A DNA stretch of 64,000 nucleotides from Flavobacterium sp. HSC-32F16 (GCF_024171645.1 NZ_JALKAC010000002.1:558001-622000), one strand, 5' to 3'; positions 43,409 to 52,562 are shown, counted from the stretch's first letter. Notes: generated by a model from the sequence alone, not told the origin. Translations and numbers: made by a program.

Positions 43409-43505
43409 ATGGTGAAAGATTAGGCTGAAGCCTTAGAGGAAAGAAGCAAGAGGAAAGAATTGATAGAAGACTTAGAAAATAGAATATAGAGAATAGAAAA
43501 AAGAT

Positions 43506-44555
43506 ATGGTTAAGATAAAAAATGAAACTAGACGAAACAGAACGTTTCATATATTAATAACAATTATTGCGTGTGCGCTTGTGATAAGCGGGGTTATTTT
43601 GGGAATTTGGTTTTATGTATTCAACAGAAACCACGAAGAAACCAATGATGCGCAGGTGGAACAGTATGTTACGCCAATTATGTCACGTATTACAGGTTAT
43701 GTGCAGGAAGTTCGATTTAATGAAAATCAGTTTGTGCATAAAGGCGATACTTTGGTTGTAATTGATAATAGAGAATATAAATCGAAATTGAATGTAGCGC
43801 TTGCAGATGTTCAAAACGCGCAGCAAAACAGTGTTGTGGCGCAAAGAAATGCAGTTACAACGGCAAGTGCAACGGCTATTAACGAATCGCAGTTAGACGG
43901 CGCAAAATCGAATCTTTGGAAAACAAAACTAGAATACGAAAGGTATAAAGCTTTGGTCAAAGACGAAGCGGCAACTTCTCAGCAATTAGAAAAAGTTCGC
44001 GCCGATTACGAAGCAGCGCAGGCGCATTTTGAAGAAATGAAAAACAGAATTCATTCGGCGACTTTAAGCACTTCTGTTGCCGAAGCGAATGTGCCGACTA
44101 CACAAACCAATATTGCATCAAAACAAGCTGTGGCTGATAATGCGGCATTGTTTCTTTCGTACACGATAATTACAGCGCCGTACGACGGCTGGGTTGGAAA
44201 ACGAACGTTACAACCAGGACAATTGGTAAAAGAAGGGCAATCTCTGCTTTCGATTGTAAGCAAAGAAAAATGGATTACAGCCAATTTTAAAGAAACGCAA
44301 TTGCAATATTTAACCGTTGGACAAGATGTTGAAATAAAAGCAGATGCTGTAAGCGACAAAACGTTTATTGGTACAATTTCTTCTTTATCGCCTGCGAGCG
44401 GCGCAAGATTTTCGCTGCTTCCTCCAGATAATGCAACCGGAAACTTCGTAAAAATAGAACAAAGAATTCCGGTTCGAATTCAGTTAAAAGACAACGACAA
44501 ACAAACCGATTTTTTAAGAGCGGGAATGAATATCACTGTGATCGCAGCGCACTAA
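43506..44555 (+). CDS. HlyD/EmrA-type membrane fusion protein
   Basis: 349 residues. The N-terminal helix FHILITIIACALVISGVILG is followed by ETNDAQVEQYVTPIMSRITG, the EmrA signature, a lipoyl half (YVQEVRFNENQFVHKGDTLV), a coiled coil rich in Ala and Gln, and a second lipoyl half (LSYTIITAPYDGWVGKRTLQ). It ends in a beta-barrel with a VRIQLKDNDKQTDFLRAGMN end. It joins the MFS pump to TolC. The next start codon follows its stop by one base. Confidence 0.93.
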   Translation: MVKIKNETRRNRTFHILITIIACALVISGVILGIWFYVFNRNHEETNDAQVEQYVTPIMSRITGYVQEVRFNENQFVHKGDTLVVIDNREYKSKLNVALADVQNAQQNSVVAQRNAVTTASATAINESQLDGAKSNLWKTKLEYERYKALVKDEAATSQQLEKVRADYEAAQAHFEEMKNRIHSATLSTSVAEANVPTTQTNIASKQAVADNAALFLSYTIITAPYDGWVGKRTLQPGQLVKEGQSLLSIVSKEKWITANFKETQLQYLTVGQDVEIKADAVSDKTFIGTISSLSPASGARFSLLPPDNATGNFVKIEQRIPVRIQLKDNDKQTDFLRAGMNITVIAAH

Positions 44556-44556
44556 A

Positions 44557-46140
44557 ATGGAAGATAAAAGTATTTTTAAATCCTGGGTTCCAAGATGGGC
44601 AATCATTATTATTTTGTTTGTCTGCCTTTTGCATTCCATGATTTTATTGGGAGTTTATACTTCAAACGTAACGTACGCAGCCAGTTTTCTGGACATTGAG
44701 CCCGAAGATCTGCAGTTTGCAATGTGCGTTACCTACGGAACTTTGCTGGCAACGATTTTGATCGAAAGTCGATTTTCGAGTTTTTTTCCTGCAAAAAGTT
44801 ACCTGATGGCAGTGTATTCCTTAATCGGAATTACGATTGTTTCATCGGCGTATATTACCAATTTTTATCTTTTTTTAATGCTCAGAATTGCTGAGGGAAT
44901 CTTAATGGCACTTCCGGTAATTACAATCAGACAATTATTGATTGAGCAGTTTAATTCTAAAAACGCCATTATAATTGGTTTCTCCTTTTATTACGGTTCG
45001 CTGTTATTGTCAACGCCATTTATTATGAACATTGCGGTTTGGTTTCTGGATCATTACGATTGGAAATACATGCTGTATGTTTCGGGCGGATTGCAGGTTT
45101 TAAATGTCTTTTTAATCTTAGTTACTTTTCGTGGGCACCGAATCACAAAGAAAATTCCGTTGTATCAAATCGACTGGATGAGTTATTTTTTGGTTTTAAC
45201 TGCTATTCTTTGCGGTGCTTACTTTTTTGTTTATGCCGAGAAAAAATATTGGTTTGAGTCTTCTCAAATGGTTTTAATGCTGATAATTGCTTTAATTACA
45301 GGCGGTTTATTCATCTTTAAAGAACTTTTGGTAAAAAGACCCACCTTCGATTTTGAAGTTTTTAAATACGCCAATCTTCGAATCGGATTTTTATTGTTCT
45401 TCCTTTTTTACATAAGTAGAGCAACGCTGAGTCTTTGTCATTCGGCGATGTTTTCTATTTGGAATTGGGATCCGTCACGAGTTGCGGGCGTACAATACAT
45501 AAACGGATTAGGCAATGTAATCGGGCTAATTTTAGCCGCATTTTTCCTGATGAAATCTGTTTCTACTAAAATCATTTTTATGATTGGTTTTACGTTAATT
45601 GCCATTTTTCATTTTTGGTTTACGTTTCTGTTTGTGCCTGATGTGGCTTTGTCTGATATTATTATTCCATATATTTTGCAAGGAATCGGAGTGGGGTTTT
45701 TATTTGTTCCGTTAATTTTATTTACGACCTCTTCGGTTCCGGCAAAAATGGCGGTTTCTTCGGGAATTGTTGGCGTTTCTGGACGTTTCTGGGGAAGTAC
45801 AATTGGTTTTTGTGTCATGCAGAATGCAACGGTATTTTTAAACAAGAAACACTTTTTAAAATTAAGCCAGTTTGTAACAGGCGAAAATCCTGAAGCGCAA
45901 CAAACTATTGCCTCTACAGCGCAAAGTTTTATGGCGAAAGGATATTCGGCAGATAATGCCAATACTTTGGCCTTGAAAAAAGTCTTCGGAACCGTTGCCA
46001 AACAAGCCACTTTATTGTCCGATATGGAGATTTATACGATTGTTGGTTATGGTTTGGTGGTTTTGATTATTCTCATTGCGTGTAATCAGCATTTAAGACA
46101 GACTATGACTTTGGTTAAAAGTAAAATTTGGATCGGTTGA
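44557..46140 (+). CDS. MFS drug transporter, DHA2/EmrB-like
   Basis: 527 residues with about 14 hydrophobic segments, as in the DHA2 family. Visible landmarks are LRIAEGILMALPVITIRQLL (motif C-like region), IIGFSFYYGSLLLSTPFIMN, and PYILQGIGVGFLFVPLILFT in the second half. The late loop contains MAVSSGIVGVSGRFWGSTIG. It would pump drugs or toxic acids through the HlyD/TolC partners encoded just upstream. Fused 14-helix pumps of this type are proton-driven. Confidence 0.9.
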   Translation: MEDKSIFKSWVPRWAIIIILFVCLLHSMILLGVYTSNVTYAASFLDIEPEDLQFAMCVTYGTLLATILIESRFSSFFPAKSYLMAVYSLIGITIVSSAYITNFYLFLMLRIAEGILMALPVITIRQLLIEQFNSKNAIIIGFSFYYGSLLLSTPFIMNIAVWFLDHYDWKYMLYVSGGLQVLNVFLILVTFRGHRITKKIPLYQIDWMSYFLVLTAILCGAYFFVYAEKKYWFESSQMVLMLIIALITGGLFIFKELLVKRPTFDFEVFKYANLRIGFLLFFLFYISRATLSLCHSAMFSIWNWDPSRVAGVQYINGLGNVIGLILAAFFLMKSVSTKIIFMIGFTLIAIFHFWFTFLFVPDVALSDIIIPYILQGIGVGFLFVPLILFTTSSVPAKMAVSSGIVGVSGRFWGSTIGFCVMQNATVFLNKKHFLKLSQFVTGENPEAQQTIASTAQSFMAKGYSADNANTLALKKVFGTVAKQATLLSDMEIYTIVGYGLVVLIILIACNQHLRQTMTLVKSKIWIG

Positions 46141-46451
46141 TGGATTTAATCTCGCAAAGGCGCAGAGTTTTTTATTTTTTTGCCACAGATTAATAAGATT
46201 CAAAAGGATTTTTTCACGCAGATTCTGCAGATTTTAGCAGATTTAATTTTAATAATTATCTGCGCTTATCTGCTTAAATCTTTTTAAAATCTGCGTGAAA
46301 CAAATACTTTGCTCCCGAAGCTTCGGGACTTCGACTTTGCGAGATTCAAAAAAAAACTCTTAGCGAATCTCCGCGAAAAACCTCCGCGAATCTCTGTGGA
46401 ATGCCGTTATATTGCCCTATCTTGCAACAGTTAAAAAACAAAAAATATAAA
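46141..46451. repeat. Gene-free region with nested inverted repeats
   Basis: Outer pair AATCTCGCAAAG (46148-46159) and CTTTGCGAGATT (46335-46346). Inner pair TTTCACGCAGATT (46212-46224) and AATCTGCGTGAAA (46288-46300). The palindrome TCCCGAAGCTTCGGGA (46313-46328) lies between them. A short GCCACAGATTAATAAGATT half-element is at 46181. Confidence 0.65.
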
Positions 46452-47111
46452 ATGAAACAGCAATGTGTAATTTTTGATATGGATGGCGTGATTTCGCACA
46501 CCAATCCGCATCATGTAAAGGCTTTTGAGGCATTTTTCGATAAATATAATGTTCCTTATACCAATGAAGAATTTGAAGAACATATGTACGGAAAACATAA
46601 TAGTTATATCATGACGCATTTCTTCAAGCGCCCAATTGCGGGGGAAGAACTTTTAAAACTTGAAGACGAAAAAGAAGGAATGTTCCGCGAAATTTATAAA
46701 GACAAAGTCGATACGATTCCGCATTATTTGGATTTTTTAAGCGAATTAAAATCGCGCGGATTCAAAACAGCCGTTGCAACATCGGCGCCGCGTGCGAATC
46801 TGGATTTGATTGCAAATGCTTTAAAAATCACAGACAAAATGGATTCGATGATGTCAAGCGAAGATGTAACGTTTCATAAACCAAATCCCGAAGTATATTT
46901 AAAATCGGCAGAGCGTGTTGGTGTTTCTCCGTCTGATTGTGTGGTTTTCGAAGATTCTTTTTCGGGAATTACAGCGGGATTAAATGCAGGAATGAAAGTA
47001 GTTGGCGTTTTGAGTACGCATACAAAAGAACAGCTTCCGGTATGTGATTTTTATATTAATGATTATAGTGAAATTAATGTGGATAAAGTTTTGGAACTAT
47101 TAAAGAGCTAA
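46452..47111 (+). CDS. HAD-superfamily hydrolase, beta-phosphoglucomutase-like
   Basis: 219 residues from the ATG at 46452; the longer frame to 46401 has no family sequence. Motif I is FDMDGVISHTNPHHVKAFE, motif II is VATSAPR, and motif III/IV is KPNPEVYLKSAERVG with VVFEDSFSGITAGLNAGMKV. It belongs to the subgroup of phosphosugar phosphatases/mutases. The substrate is unknown. A palindrome at 47155 followed by T5 may terminate it. Confidence 0.9.
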   Translation: MKQQCVIFDMDGVISHTNPHHVKAFEAFFDKYNVPYTNEEFEEHMYGKHNSYIMTHFFKRPIAGEELLKLEDEKEGMFREIYKDKVDTIPHYLDFLSELKSRGFKTAVATSAPRANLDLIANALKITDKMDSMMSSEDVTFHKPNPEVYLKSAERVGVSPSDCVVFEDSFSGITAGLNAGMKVVGVLSTHTKEQLPVCDFYINDYSEINVDKVLELLKS

Positions 47112-47121
47112 AATTTTTAAA

Positions 47122-47150
47122 CCATATAAGAAATATAAGTTCATTTAAAT
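47122..47150. repeat. ACCATATAAG element, left-end copy
   Basis: ACCATATAAGAAATATAAGT followed by TCATTTAAATAG matches the left end of the element at 21883-22004. No right end is present. Confidence 0.5.
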
Positions 47151-47154
47151 AGAG

Positions 47155-47185
47155 CCTTTGTCAAAGTTTAAAACTTTGACAAAGG
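47155..47185. terminator. Palindromic terminator-like hairpin after the HAD gene
   Basis: 15-bp perfect arms CCTTTGTCAAAGTTT around one A, then TTTTT on the plus strand. Same core as the palindromes at 9074 and 39924. Confidence 0.65.
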
Positions 47186-47198
47186 TTTTTGCGCAATA

Positions 47199-47300
47199 TT
47201 TGTCATTTCGACGAAGGAGAAATCACACTAGAAACTCCACAAAGAATCGCCAATCTTTGTCGATATGCGCGTGCGATTTCTCCTTCGTCGAAATGACAAA
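47199..47300. repeat. Inverted repeat of the GACGAAGGAGAAATC family
   Basis: 30-bp arms (47199-47228 and 47271-47300) match at 29 of 30 positions, with an inner ACAAAGA/TCTTTGT hairpin in the loop. Related copies: 50094-50197 and 48728-48855; fragments at 29212, 39727 and 49640. Confidence 0.8.
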
Positions 47301-47310
47301 CTAGATGATT

Positions 47311-47733
47311 TTATTTTTCTTCCCAGAATATTTTTTTGTTATGCTCAACTAGATACAGGCAAGTGTTTCCGTTTTCGTCTAGTGCTTTTTTGATATCAAA
47401 AGTATAAGATCCTTTAGTTTGTGCTTCTATATTTGTTCCGCAATCACTCCAATTTAGCTGTTCTACTTTTTTGTTTTTTATTTTACTGCTAATTATTTCA
47501 TAGGGTATATCACCATCAAAGACAAATTTTTTAAAATCAATGTTTTTAGTTGAATTGTCACTTTTCAAATCACCAATCAAAGTTCCTGCAATTACTAAAG
47601 AATCAAGATCTTTTCCGGTTTTGTTGTAGAACTTAGCGTGAAAACCTCTGAAATTTAAATAACTAATTAAAGTTATAATGCATAATAATGTAATTAAAAA
47701 CAATGCTATTTTTCTTTTCTTCGATATTTTCAT
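47311..47733 (-). CDS. Membrane-anchored hypothetical protein, 140 aa
   Basis: One N-terminal helix after a basic start (MKISKKRKIALFLITLLCII). The rest is a periplasmic domain with two Cys (WSDCGTN, NTCLYLVEHN) and no recognised family. The Cys pair may form a disulfide. It is monocistronic, with the repeat 47199 just after its stop and a terminator-like hairpin upstream at 47783. Confidence 0.6.
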   Translation of the reverse strand: MKISKKRKIALFLITLLCIITLISYLNFRGFHAKFYNKTGKDLDSLVIAGTLIGDLKSDNSTKNIDFKKFVFDGDIPYEIISSKIKNKKVEQLNWSDCGTNIEAQTKGSYTFDIKKALDENGNTCLYLVEHNKKIFWEEK

Positions 47734-47782
47734 TTGTTTAGTGACTTGTCATTTATAAGCAAATCTAACAATTAATGAATTG

Positions 47783-47810
47783 CCTCCTGCTTTAGCTGGA
47801 GGTTTTTTTA
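47783..47810. terminator. CCTCC/GGAGG hairpin with T-run
   Basis: CCTCC (47783-47787) and GGAGG (47798-47802) followed by T7. A sequence-related hairpin with the same flanks (ATGAATTGC...GAAAG...AAAGGCTTT) is at 50236-50262. Confidence 0.65.
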
Positions 47811-47847
47811 TACTTGAAAGAGAAAGGCTTTAGCCGAATTATTTGCT

Positions 47848-48150
47848 TTATGTGAACATTGCGATTGTCATTGCAATAAACATATAAAGAAAAATAGATG
47901 CGTTTAATAAAAGCCATAAAGATTTTGGAACAAATTTTAATCTTAAATCTTTTACGATTAGGATAGAATTGACAAAAGAAAAAACGACAAGAAATAAACT
48001 TAAAAATAATGTAAAAGTAGCGCCATAAGCATATGTCAAAGTACCTCTAAAATTCTCAAGATAATGTCTTGTTGCACCACTAATAACAAACAAAATAGGA
48101 ATTGCAATTGCAAATTTTTGAGTTTCGTGAAGATTCTTGAATTTTTTCAA
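47848..48150 (-). CDS. Small membrane protein, 100 aa
   Basis: Three hydrophobic segments (FAIAIPILFVISGATRHYL, ATFTLFLSLFLVVFSFVNSI, WLLLNASIFLYMFIAMTIAM). No family recognised. It starts 13 bp after the stop of the XRE regulator, on the same strand, so the two probably form an operon. A membrane effector regulated by the XRE protein is one reading. Confidence 0.6.
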   Translation of the reverse strand: MKKFKNLHETQKFAIAIPILFVISGATRHYLENFRGTLTYAYGATFTLFLSLFLVVFSFVNSILIVKDLRLKFVPKSLWLLLNASIFLYMFIAMTIAMFT

Positions 48151-48163
48151 TGTTTTGAAAGAA

Positions 48164-48394
48164 TTATTTCAAAGAAAAATTAAACAATTCTTTAAGTTCA
48201 ATATCTAAACCTTTGGCGATTTTTACAAGAGTTTTTACTGAAGTATTAATTTTAGCGGTTTCTATTCTTGCTATTTGAGATTTAGTCATGCCAGAATCAT
48301 CAGCTAAATCTTGCTGCGATAAGTCTTTCTTTTCACGTAATTGTCTAATGTGAATACCAAGATTTATAATATAATTTTCTTCTGAAATGTTCAT
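48164..48394 (-). CDS. XRE-family helix-turn-helix regulator
   Basis: 76 residues, almost entirely one helix-turn-helix domain: IHIRQLREKKDLSQQDLADD, SGMTKSQIARIETAK, VKTLVKIAKGLDIELKELFN. It probably binds DNA as a dimer near its own promoter, between it and the divergent gene at 48481. It may repress the two-gene unit with the membrane protein downstream. Confidence 0.88.
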   Translation of the reverse strand: MNISEENYIINLGIHIRQLREKKDLSQQDLADDSGMTKSQIARIETAKINTSVKTLVKIAKGLDIELKELFNFSLK

Positions 48395-48451
48395 ATTTCA
48401 AAAGTGGAAAGATTTATTTCTCTTTCGATAGCATACATGCCTACAAATTAT

Positions 48452-48459
48452 TATATTTG
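48452..48459 (+). promoter_or_regulatory. -7 box TATATTTG before the 77-aa paralogue
   Basis: Matches TAnnTTTG, 21 bp before the start codon. The same box precedes the paralogue at 29446. Confidence 0.5.
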
Positions 48460-48480
48460 CTTCAAATAAAAAATAAGATA

Positions 48481-48714
48481 ATGGCTACAGGGAATTTTTC
48501 TAAAGAAATAGAAACCAGATTAAAAGATTTTTTTGATGAAGTTCTAGATCCAAAAGATATGGCGAAAATGATACGACAAGTAAATTATGCGCTTACGTTA
48601 TGCTCTATGCGAGGCTGCGAAACTCTGGAATCTGAATTGCCTAATATTGATGATGATTTTTATTGGATGAATAGATTGGCAGAAGTTCTCGATCCTTATT
48701 TGGATGTTGATTAG
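48481..48714 (+). CDS. 77-aa orphan protein, paralogue of the gene at 29446
   Basis: The ATG at 48481 gives MATGNFSKEIETRLKDFFDE, aligned end to end with the protein at 29446 (shared RL-DFF, DP---AK-IRQ-NY, R-CET, YW-N-LAE-L-PY). No signal or membrane segment. The spread of conserved charged and aromatic residues suggests a small binding protein. The function is unknown. Confidence 0.7.
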   Translation: MATGNFSKEIETRLKDFFDEVLDPKDMAKMIRQVNYALTLCSMRGCETLESELPNIDDDFYWMNRLAEVLDPYLDVD

Positions 48715-48727
48715 ATAAAAGAAATTA

Positions 48728-48855
48728 TTTTCATTTCGACGAAAGGAGGAACTAAAACAGCAAACCAACAAAAAATTCCAGAGTGATTTCCGTAATTTTT
48801 TTCATGTGTACAACCTGTTGGTGATGCTGAAAACTCCTTTCGTCAAAATGATAAA
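48728..48855. repeat. Divergent GACGAAAGGAG inverted repeat
   Basis: Arms TTTTCATTTCGACGAAAGGAG (approximately 48728-48748) and CTCCTTTCGTCAAAATGAT (48834-48852). A degraded member of the family at 47199. Confidence 0.5.
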
Positions 48856-48927
48856 AGCTAGTGAACTTAGCGGTCAATAAACCAAAATTCCTTATTTTTA
48901 AATAAAGTTATTTAACCAAGATAAAAG

Positions 48928-49554
48928 ATGAAAAAGGAAATTCTGCAACAAATCAAAAAATTAGGTGGAAATATAGAACATGTAAAAGGCATTTCGCTGC
49001 AGGAAGATTTGCAATCCATAACTTTTAATACCGTTTTGTATCAAAGACCAACAGATAAACCTTGGGCAACTGCCGATGAGGAAGAACCTATTTACGGAAT
49101 AGGCGATTTTATAAACGAAAACGAAGCACTTTTTAAAGAAAATAAAGAAGCTTTTTACGATAAAATTATTCAAAAATATTTCAGATTAACAATAGAAGGT
49201 TTCGGCCAGATGTTTTGGGAAGTTTCTCCTTTTACACCTTTCAAAGAAGGCACAGAAGATTACACCGAATGGAACGATGATTTTATGGATGATGAAACAG
49301 ATTTAAGTGAAATCATAAAAGTAACCAACGATCCAGCTCCAGATTTTATTCTGCTGATGACAAGCTACGGTTTCCCCGATAATTTCTATATCGCTTTATC
49401 TGACCCAAATCCCGAAAACCCAACTTTATTTGGTACAGACCACGAAGTTTTTTTTAGAGAAGTTTCTAACGAAGGAAACCTCGAGGATTTCATGAATTCT
49501 TTTATGACCAAAGAAGAATTGCTTGAGATTTTGAAAAAGAGAATTGAGGGATAA
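48928..49554 (+). CDS. Acidic hypothetical protein, 208 aa (possible SUKH-like)
   Basis: Starts MKKEILQQIKKLGGNIEHVK. Very acidic, with long EED and DDE stretches (TADEEEPIYGIGDFINENEA, WNDDFMDDETDLSEIIKV). A late FFREVSNEGNLEDFMNSFMT resembles the C-terminal helix of SUKH-type immunity proteins, but the match is weak. No signal peptide. Its cytoplasmic, acidic style fits an immunity or binding protein. No toxin is linked. Confidence 0.55.
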   Translation: MKKEILQQIKKLGGNIEHVKGISLQEDLQSITFNTVLYQRPTDKPWATADEEEPIYGIGDFINENEALFKENKEAFYDKIIQKYFRLTIEGFGQMFWEVSPFTPFKEGTEDYTEWNDDFMDDETDLSEIIKVTNDPAPDFILLMTSYGFPDNFYIALSDPNPENPTLFGTDHEVFFREVSNEGNLEDFMNSFMTKEELLEILKKRIEG

Positions 49555-49707
49555 AGAATAGAGTTTTTACAGCATTCCGTAGGAACAAATTATATTGTAG
49601 GGATGGATTTTAATCCATCTTCGCAATCATAATCGTCATTTTTTGTCATTCCGAGGAACGAGGAATCTCATTAGAAGATCGACAAGTCTGCTTGATTTAC
49701 TTTTAGC

Positions 49708-50019
49708 CTATTTTACAAATTTTAAGTTCACTCGAGGAACATCCAGAAATTCCTGATAACACATACTGTTTGGGCAATTGTCATTTAATTGAGAATGTTC
49801 GGCTATTCTTATTCTTATTGTTTCTTTTCCTCTGTCTGAACCTTTATAGACTTCTCCAGTTTCAAAAAAGCGTTCCTTTATACCAACAACACCGCCAACC
49901 GTTACTGTAGCTGAATATTTAGAGGTAAATTCAAAATTCCCCTCCAAACTTTTGTCCTCATCAGAGTTACAGGAAATTATTCCCAAAATCAGAATAAAAA
50001 AGGAAATATAATTTTTCAT
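49708..50019 (-). CDS. Small lipoprotein, 103 aa
   Basis: Lipobox FILILGIISC with lipidated Cys17. The mature part is short (NSDEDKSLEGNFEFTSKYSA, then TVTVGGVVGIKERFFETGEV) and has two Cys in CPNSMCYQEF. No family recognised. It lies alone in repeat-rich DNA. Confidence 0.65.
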   Translation of the reverse strand: MKNYISFFILILGIISCNSDEDKSLEGNFEFTSKYSATVTVGGVVGIKERFFETGEVYKGSDRGKETIRIRIAEHSQLNDNCPNSMCYQEFLDVPRVNLKFVK

Positions 50020-50361
50020 GAAGGTCTTTTTTTATAGATGTTTAATTATCAAATAGGTTGCGTCTAATTTATGAAGTTTTTTTTACGAACCGTTTTGTCA
50101 TTTTGCCGAAGGAGAAATCTTCACAAGTAACTCTGCAAAGAAAATCCAATCTTTGTAGAGCTGATTACGGAGATTTCTCCTTCGTCGAAATAACAAACGA
50201 AACATATTTATGTAATGAATATAAAGCGAAATGAATTGCTTCCTGCTTCATCAGAAGGTTTTTTTATGTTTGAAAGCTAAAGGCTTTTATCAGTTATTGA
50301 ATTGTTTAAAGCCTAAATGTATATGAAAATTCTTATTTTCGCTATTTAATTAGACAATATA
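50020..50361. repeat. Gene-free region with GCCGAAGGAGAAATC inverted repeat and terminator-like hairpin
   Basis: Arms 50094-50120 and 50171-50197 (GAAGGAGAAATCT with AGATTTCTCCTTC). A CTTCCTG/CAGAAG hairpin with T7 at 50239-50265 shares flanks with that at 47783. No gene seen. Confidence 0.6.
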
Positions 50362-50913
50362 ATGACAAAGGAAGAATTGATTGCCAAAATACAAATTGCT
50401 TTTAAAGATGTTAAACTTGAAGATGGAATTGGTCTTTGGGAAGCGCAGGGAATAGATGATTACGCTGATGCAAAAACAATGTTAGAGTTAAGGAAAAAGG
50501 ATGAAAGAGAAAATTGGAATGCTATTTCAGATGAAGATATTTATTTTTGTTCCAGCTCATTATCGTTTTTTGATCCAAAAGGAATGAGATTTTGTCTCCC
50601 CAAATTTTTAATATTCGATATTTTGGAGCAGACAATTGTTGACGGGAAGGAATTTTATTCTGTTGATGTTGTATTTACTTTGGGTTATAATTTAGAGGAA
50701 CACCAAAAAACAAGATTTTCTCTTCTTGATAGAACGCAAAAAGAATGTATAATTTGTTATCTGAAATATAAATTGAATGCTATAGAAAATATATACAAAA
50801 AATATGCAGCTGATTATAATTCATCATTAGATGCTGTTTATGAAGATTCTGAATACTTTAATGTATATAAAATTTTAAACGAGTGGCAAGAAATATTGCA
50901 GAATGATAAATAA
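50362..50913 (+). CDS. DUF6714-like protein, 183 aa
   Basis: MTKEELIAKIQIAFKDVKLE, then GIGLWEAQGIDDYADAKTML, ELRKKDERENWNAISDEDIY and SSLSFFDPKGMRFCLPKFLI. This order (GxGLxEAxxxDDY, RxKDExxxW, SLSFFDxxGMRFxLP) fits the uncharacterised DUF6714 family. No signal or membrane segment. Function unknown. Confidence 0.7.
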   Translation: MTKEELIAKIQIAFKDVKLEDGIGLWEAQGIDDYADAKTMLELRKKDERENWNAISDEDIYFCSSSLSFFDPKGMRFCLPKFLIFDILEQTIVDGKEFYSVDVVFTLGYNLEEHQKTRFSLLDRTQKECIICYLKYKLNAIENIYKKYAADYNSSLDAVYEDSEYFNVYKILNEWQEILQNDK

Positions 50914-50946
50914 GCGGTTAACAAAACAGCAGATATTCTAAAAACA

Positions 50947-50980
50947 AAAAAGCTTCTGAAAAATCTTCAGAAGCTTTTTT
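50947..50980. terminator. Convergent terminator of tRNA-Leu and the DUF6714 gene
   Basis: Perfect 10-bp stem AGCTTCTGAA (50951-50960) with TTCAGAAGCT (50966-50975) around AAATC, A-run before and T-run after; works for both strands. Confidence 0.88.
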
Positions 50981-50982
50981 AG

Positions 50983-51064
50983 TGCGGATAATAGGACTCG
51001 AACCTACACGCCTTGCGGCACCAGATCCTAAGTCTGGCATGTCTACCAATTTCACCATATCCGC
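50983..51064 (-). tRNA. tRNA-Leu (TAG)
   Basis: 82 nt on the minus strand. Acceptor GCGGATA / TATCCGC, a long variable arm (GCCGCAAGGCG) typical of leucine tRNA, anticodon TAG at 51028-51030, T-arm GTAGGTTCGAGTCCTAT. The CCA end is not encoded. Confidence 0.95.
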
Positions 51065-51173
51065 GTAATTGTGGGTGCAAAGATAGGCATACTTTTGAAT
51101 TATCAAAGACTTTTTTGAAAATTTTTTTTAATTCTCTTTTTTGTACTTTTGGTTTTCTATAAAAATAATTTAA

Positions 51174-52562
51174 ATGGAAAATATTAAGTCCTACGTTCAA
51201 CAACATAAAGATCGGTTTATCAATGAATTGATCGAATTATTAAAGATTCCGTCGGTAAGTGCCGACACTGCATATTCACAAGATGTTATTGATACAGCAG
51301 AGGCTGTAAAAGAAAGTTTATCAAAAGCAGGCTGCGATTTAGTTGAAGTTTGCGACACTCCGGGTTACCCAATTATCTACGGAGAGAAAATTATAGATCC
51401 AAATCTTCCAACGGTTTTAGTTTACGGACACTACGATGTTCAGCCGCCAGATCCATTAGAACTATGGACTTCACCGCCATTTGAACCTGTTATTAAAACT
51501 ACAGATATTCACCCAGAAGGCGCTATTTTCGCACGTGGAGCGTGTGACGACAAAGGTCAGATGTACATGCACGTAAAAGCGCTGGAATATATGGTGCAGA
51601 ACAATAATCTGCCATGTAATGTAAAATTCATGATCGAAGGTGAAGAAGAAGTAGGTTCAGCAAGTTTGGCTTGGTTCGTAGAGCGTAATCAGGAAAAACT
51701 GAAAAATGACGTTATCCTGATTTCAGATACTGGAATGATTTCTAACCAACAACCGTCGATCACGACAGGTTTAAGAGGTTTGAGTTATGTTGAAGTAGAA
51801 GTTACAGGTCCAAACCGCGATTTGCATTCTGGTTTATACGGAGGTGCGGTGGCAAACCCGATTAATATTTTGGCAAAAATGATTGCTTCTCTTCACGACG
51901 AAAACAATCATATTACAATTCCGGGATTCTACGATAAAGTTCAGGAATTATCTGCAGAAGAAAGAGCTGAAATGGCAAAAGCGCCTTTTAGTTTAGAAAA
52001 ATATAAAAATGCTTTAAACATCGCTGATGTTTATGGCGAAAAAGGTTATGTAACCAACGAGCGCAACTCAATTCGTCCGACATTAGACGTAAACGGAATC
52101 TGGGGCGGTTACCAGGGCGAAGGTGCAAAAACGGTTATTGCGAGTAAAGCTTTTGCTAAAATCTCGATGCGTTTAGTTCCAAATCAGGAATGGGAAGAGA
52201 TTACAGAACTTTTTACAAAACATTTTACAAGTATTGCTCCTGCCGGAGTTACGGTAAAAGTAACGCCGCACCACGGTGGTCAAGGTTATGTAACGCCAAT
52301 TGACAGTATTGGATATCAGGCGGCAAATAAAGCGTATACAGAAACTTTTGGAGTTCCTGCAATTCCGGTTCGTTCTGGAGGAAGTATTCCAATTGTGGCT
52401 TTATTTGAGAAAGAATTAAAAAGCAAAACGATTTTGATGGGATTCGGTTTGGATTCTGATGCCATTCACTCACCAAATGAACATTTCGGAATCTTTAATT
52501 ACTTGAAAGGAATTGAAACTATTCCGTTGTTTTACAAGTATTTTGTAGAATTAAGTAAATAA
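51174..52562 (+). CDS. M20-family dipeptidase (CNDP-like)
   Basis: 462 residues. Metal-site motifs: VLVYGHYDVQPPDPLELW (His and Asp), ACDDKGQMYMHVKALE, MIEGEEEVGSASL (bridging and catalytic Glu), and a final LDSDAIHSPNEHFGI with the last His. The lid domain is VEVEVTGPNRDLHSGLYGGA. It cleaves dipeptides in the cytoplasm. The gene stands alone, divergent from tRNA-Leu. Confidence 0.93.
   Translation: MENIKSYVQQHKDRFINELIELLKIPSVSADTAYSQDVIDTAEAVKESLSKAGCDLVEVCDTPGYPIIYGEKIIDPNLPTVLVYGHYDVQPPDPLELWTSPPFEPVIKTTDIHPEGAIFARGACDDKGQMYMHVKALEYMVQNNNLPCNVKFMIEGEEEVGSASLAWFVERNQEKLKNDVILISDTGMISNQQPSITTGLRGLSYVEVEVTGPNRDLHSGLYGGAVANPINILAKMIASLHDENNHITIPGFYDKVQELSAEERAEMAKAPFSLEKYKNALNIADVYGEKGYVTNERNSIRPTLDVNGIWGGYQGEGAKTVIASKAFAKISMRLVPNQEWEEITELFTKHFTSIAPAGVTVKVTPHHGGQGYVTPIDSIGYQAANKAYTETFGVPAIPVRSGGSIPIVALFEKELKSKTILMGFGLDSDAIHSPNEHFGIFNYLKGIETIPLFYKYFVELSK

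Noticed and set aside
50918..51206. Two frames on the minus strand across tRNA-Leu
   Set aside because: Both overlap the tRNA and its terminator; composition (RLRIWCRKACRFESYYP) is that of a translated tRNA.
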